A stretch of DNA of 64,000 bases, taken from Agelaius tricolor (lineage: Eukaryota; Chordata; Aves; Passeriformes; Icteridae). The notes beneath the pieces are model-generated. The model was not told the DNA's origin. It saw only the letters and a list, made by a program, of their open reading frames with translations, and did not search any database. Where the stretch lies: positions 31,874,501-31,938,500 of the forward strand of contig JALJCS010000006.1 of NCBI GenBank assembly GCA_023055355.1. The letters are read 5' to 3'. Of the stretch, positions 63,225-64,000 are shown in pieces; within the stretch, counting starts at the first letter, position 1; each line of letters opens with the position of its first letter. The position numbers and the translations under genes are program-made.

Positions 63225-63297
63225 CTGTCACATGATTGCCTCTGCCCAATGACAATTTGGGCTTTAATCAAAAGAAGCCACTGTCTGTTTGATTGAT
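63225..63297 (+). promoter_or_regulatory. HOXA2 upstream MEIS and PBX-HOX motifs
   Basis: CTGTCA at 63225-63230 and TGATTGAT at 63290-63297 lie 230-300 bp upstream of the HOXA2 ATG, in a stretch (63180-63350) free of simple repeats. The gene strand also has a CCAAT box opposite 63324-63328. These fit HOX-responsive control of HOXA2, but 8-base words of this type also occur by chance. Confidence 0.4.
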
Positions 63298-63473
63298 CCA
63301 AAAAAGTCGGGAAGGAACGCCTCATTGGGGGCCAGAAAGGCTTTATTTACACTTTTTTTTAAAAGGGGAAATGATATCTCGAGTATCTATCCCCTTGGCG
63401 TCCTAATCTGAAATGATCGGGGGTGGGGAGGAGGGTGCGTGTGCGTGGATATGTTTGTGAGAGAGGCTGCGAG

Positions 63474-63519
63474 AGTGTGTGTGCGTGTGTGTGTGTGGGT
63501 GTGGGTGTGTGTGTGTGTG
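63474..63519 (+). repeat. Interrupted (GT)n repeat upstream of HOXA2
   Basis: GT units with interspersed gtgggtg words, 475-520 bp upstream of the HOXA2 ATG. The gtgtgggtg words resemble EGR2/Krox20 sites, which are known upstream of Hoxa2, but within a GT repeat they cannot be trusted. Confidence 0.85.
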
Positions 63520-63822
63520 GCTGCTTGTCCTGCAGCCTGCTGCCTTCCTCGCATCCACCCGCACACTCTTCTCTCATTGTTTGGGACTGTCAGGAAAACG
63601 CTTTGCACCTCACAAATCATTTAAGCACCTCAATCTGACGCCTTGAGTCATTAACAAAGTAATCCATTAATCTTCAAAGTTTTGACACCGTCAGGCCCCC
63701 GCATAAGAAGTTGCACCCAGGCAGGAGTCTGAAGCAGAGGGTCTTGAATTTTTCCTAGGAATAGCACTTCCTCCAAAACTAGTTTCTCCTTCCCGTCTCA
63801 GCCTCAATGGGTTCCTTTGTAT

Positions 63823-63926
63823 TTTTTTTGTTTGTTTGTTTGTTTGGCTTTGTGTTCTTGTTTGATTTTTTTCTTTCTTTTTTTTTCTTTTTTTCCAATT
63901 TTCCTCTTTTTTTTTTTTCTTCTTTT
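63823..63926 (+). repeat. (TTTG)n and T-rich tract
   Basis: About six TTTG units (63823-63846), then a long C/T tract to about 63926, near the right edge of the window. Confidence 0.8.
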
Positions 63927-64000
63927 TTGGTGGCTATCGGGTGTACAGTATGGAGAACAATCGGTCGCCGGTGCTGAGCCATTGTTTATCAGGATCTTCC

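Larger units (their letters stand above)
63000..64000 (-). promoter_or_regulatory. HOXA2: HOXA2 5' flank
   Basis: One kilobase upstream of the HOXA2 ATG. A TATATTTTT word on the gene strand (63104-63096) might serve as a TATA box about 100 bp from the ATG. The mouse r3/r5 enhancer with Krox20 sites lies upstream of Hoxa2 and may be partly inside or beyond this window. The repeats at 63474 and 63823 interrupt the flank. Confidence 0.4.

Noticed and set aside
63490..63515. Krox20/EGR2-like gtgtgggtg words upstream of HOXA2
   Set aside because: They are inside an interrupted GT microsatellite and cannot be told from the repeat itself.

Overview
The window is the 3' (anterior) end of a tetrapod HOXA cluster and part of the flanking gene desert. 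Two homeobox genes can be read with complete splice structures, both on the minus strand: HOXA1 (54984-56390) and HOXA2 (61189-62999). Both proteins match the HOXA paralogs and not HOXB1/HOXB2: HOXA1 has a short His tract, the FDWMKV hexapeptide and a PPKTGK...GEYGF linker, and HOXA2 has the [11 protein letters not shown] start and the [11 protein letters not shown] end. The host is probably a bird or another sauropsid. This is an inference from the very GC-rich HOXA1 first exon, the short His tract, the compact layout and the lack of any recognisable SINE or other interspersed repeat. I cannot fix the species.

Layout. From 1 to about 48.9 kb the DNA is AT-rich, without any gene I can support, and corresponds to the interval between HOXA1 and SKAP2. 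It holds simple repeats, a 105-bp tandem duplication (9361-9571), a perfect 63-bp duplication in two places (24854-24916 and 28041-28103), a CTCF-like site (25430-25444) and one weak exon-like segment (7726-7821). From about 48.9 to 53.9 kb the base composition changes. CpG-rich patches at 48.93-49.40, 49.65-49.80 and 51.03-51.28 kb flank a conserved-looking block, a long GGAA/GAAA purine tract, and a textbook DR5 retinoic acid response element at 51895-51911. That element is identical in its core to the known Hoxa1 3' RARE and lies about 3.1 kb beyond the HOXA1 stop codon. From 53.9 to 57.3 kb are the HOXA1 3' UTR, gene, promoter and CpG island. From 56.7 to 60.9 kb is the HOXA1-HOXA2 spacer, where HOTAIRM1 lies in mammals, transcribed in the opposite direction; only its position and a good splice donor support it here. 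From 60.9 to 64.0 kb is HOXA2, with PBX-HOX plus MEIS/PREP site pairs in its intron and upstream, and SOX-like motifs in its second exon.

How it works together. Retinoic acid acting through the 3' RARE is known to switch on the anterior HOXA genes first. HOXA1, with PBX and MEIS/PREP partners, then feeds into HOXA2 through bipartite sites such as the intronic one. HOXA2 sets hindbrain and second-arch identity. I found no previously undescribed system. The most useful points are the recovered RARE, the loss of the upstream HOXA1 start codon, the HOXA2 intronic site pair, the unusual repeat cluster beside the 49-kb CpG island, and the two duplications.
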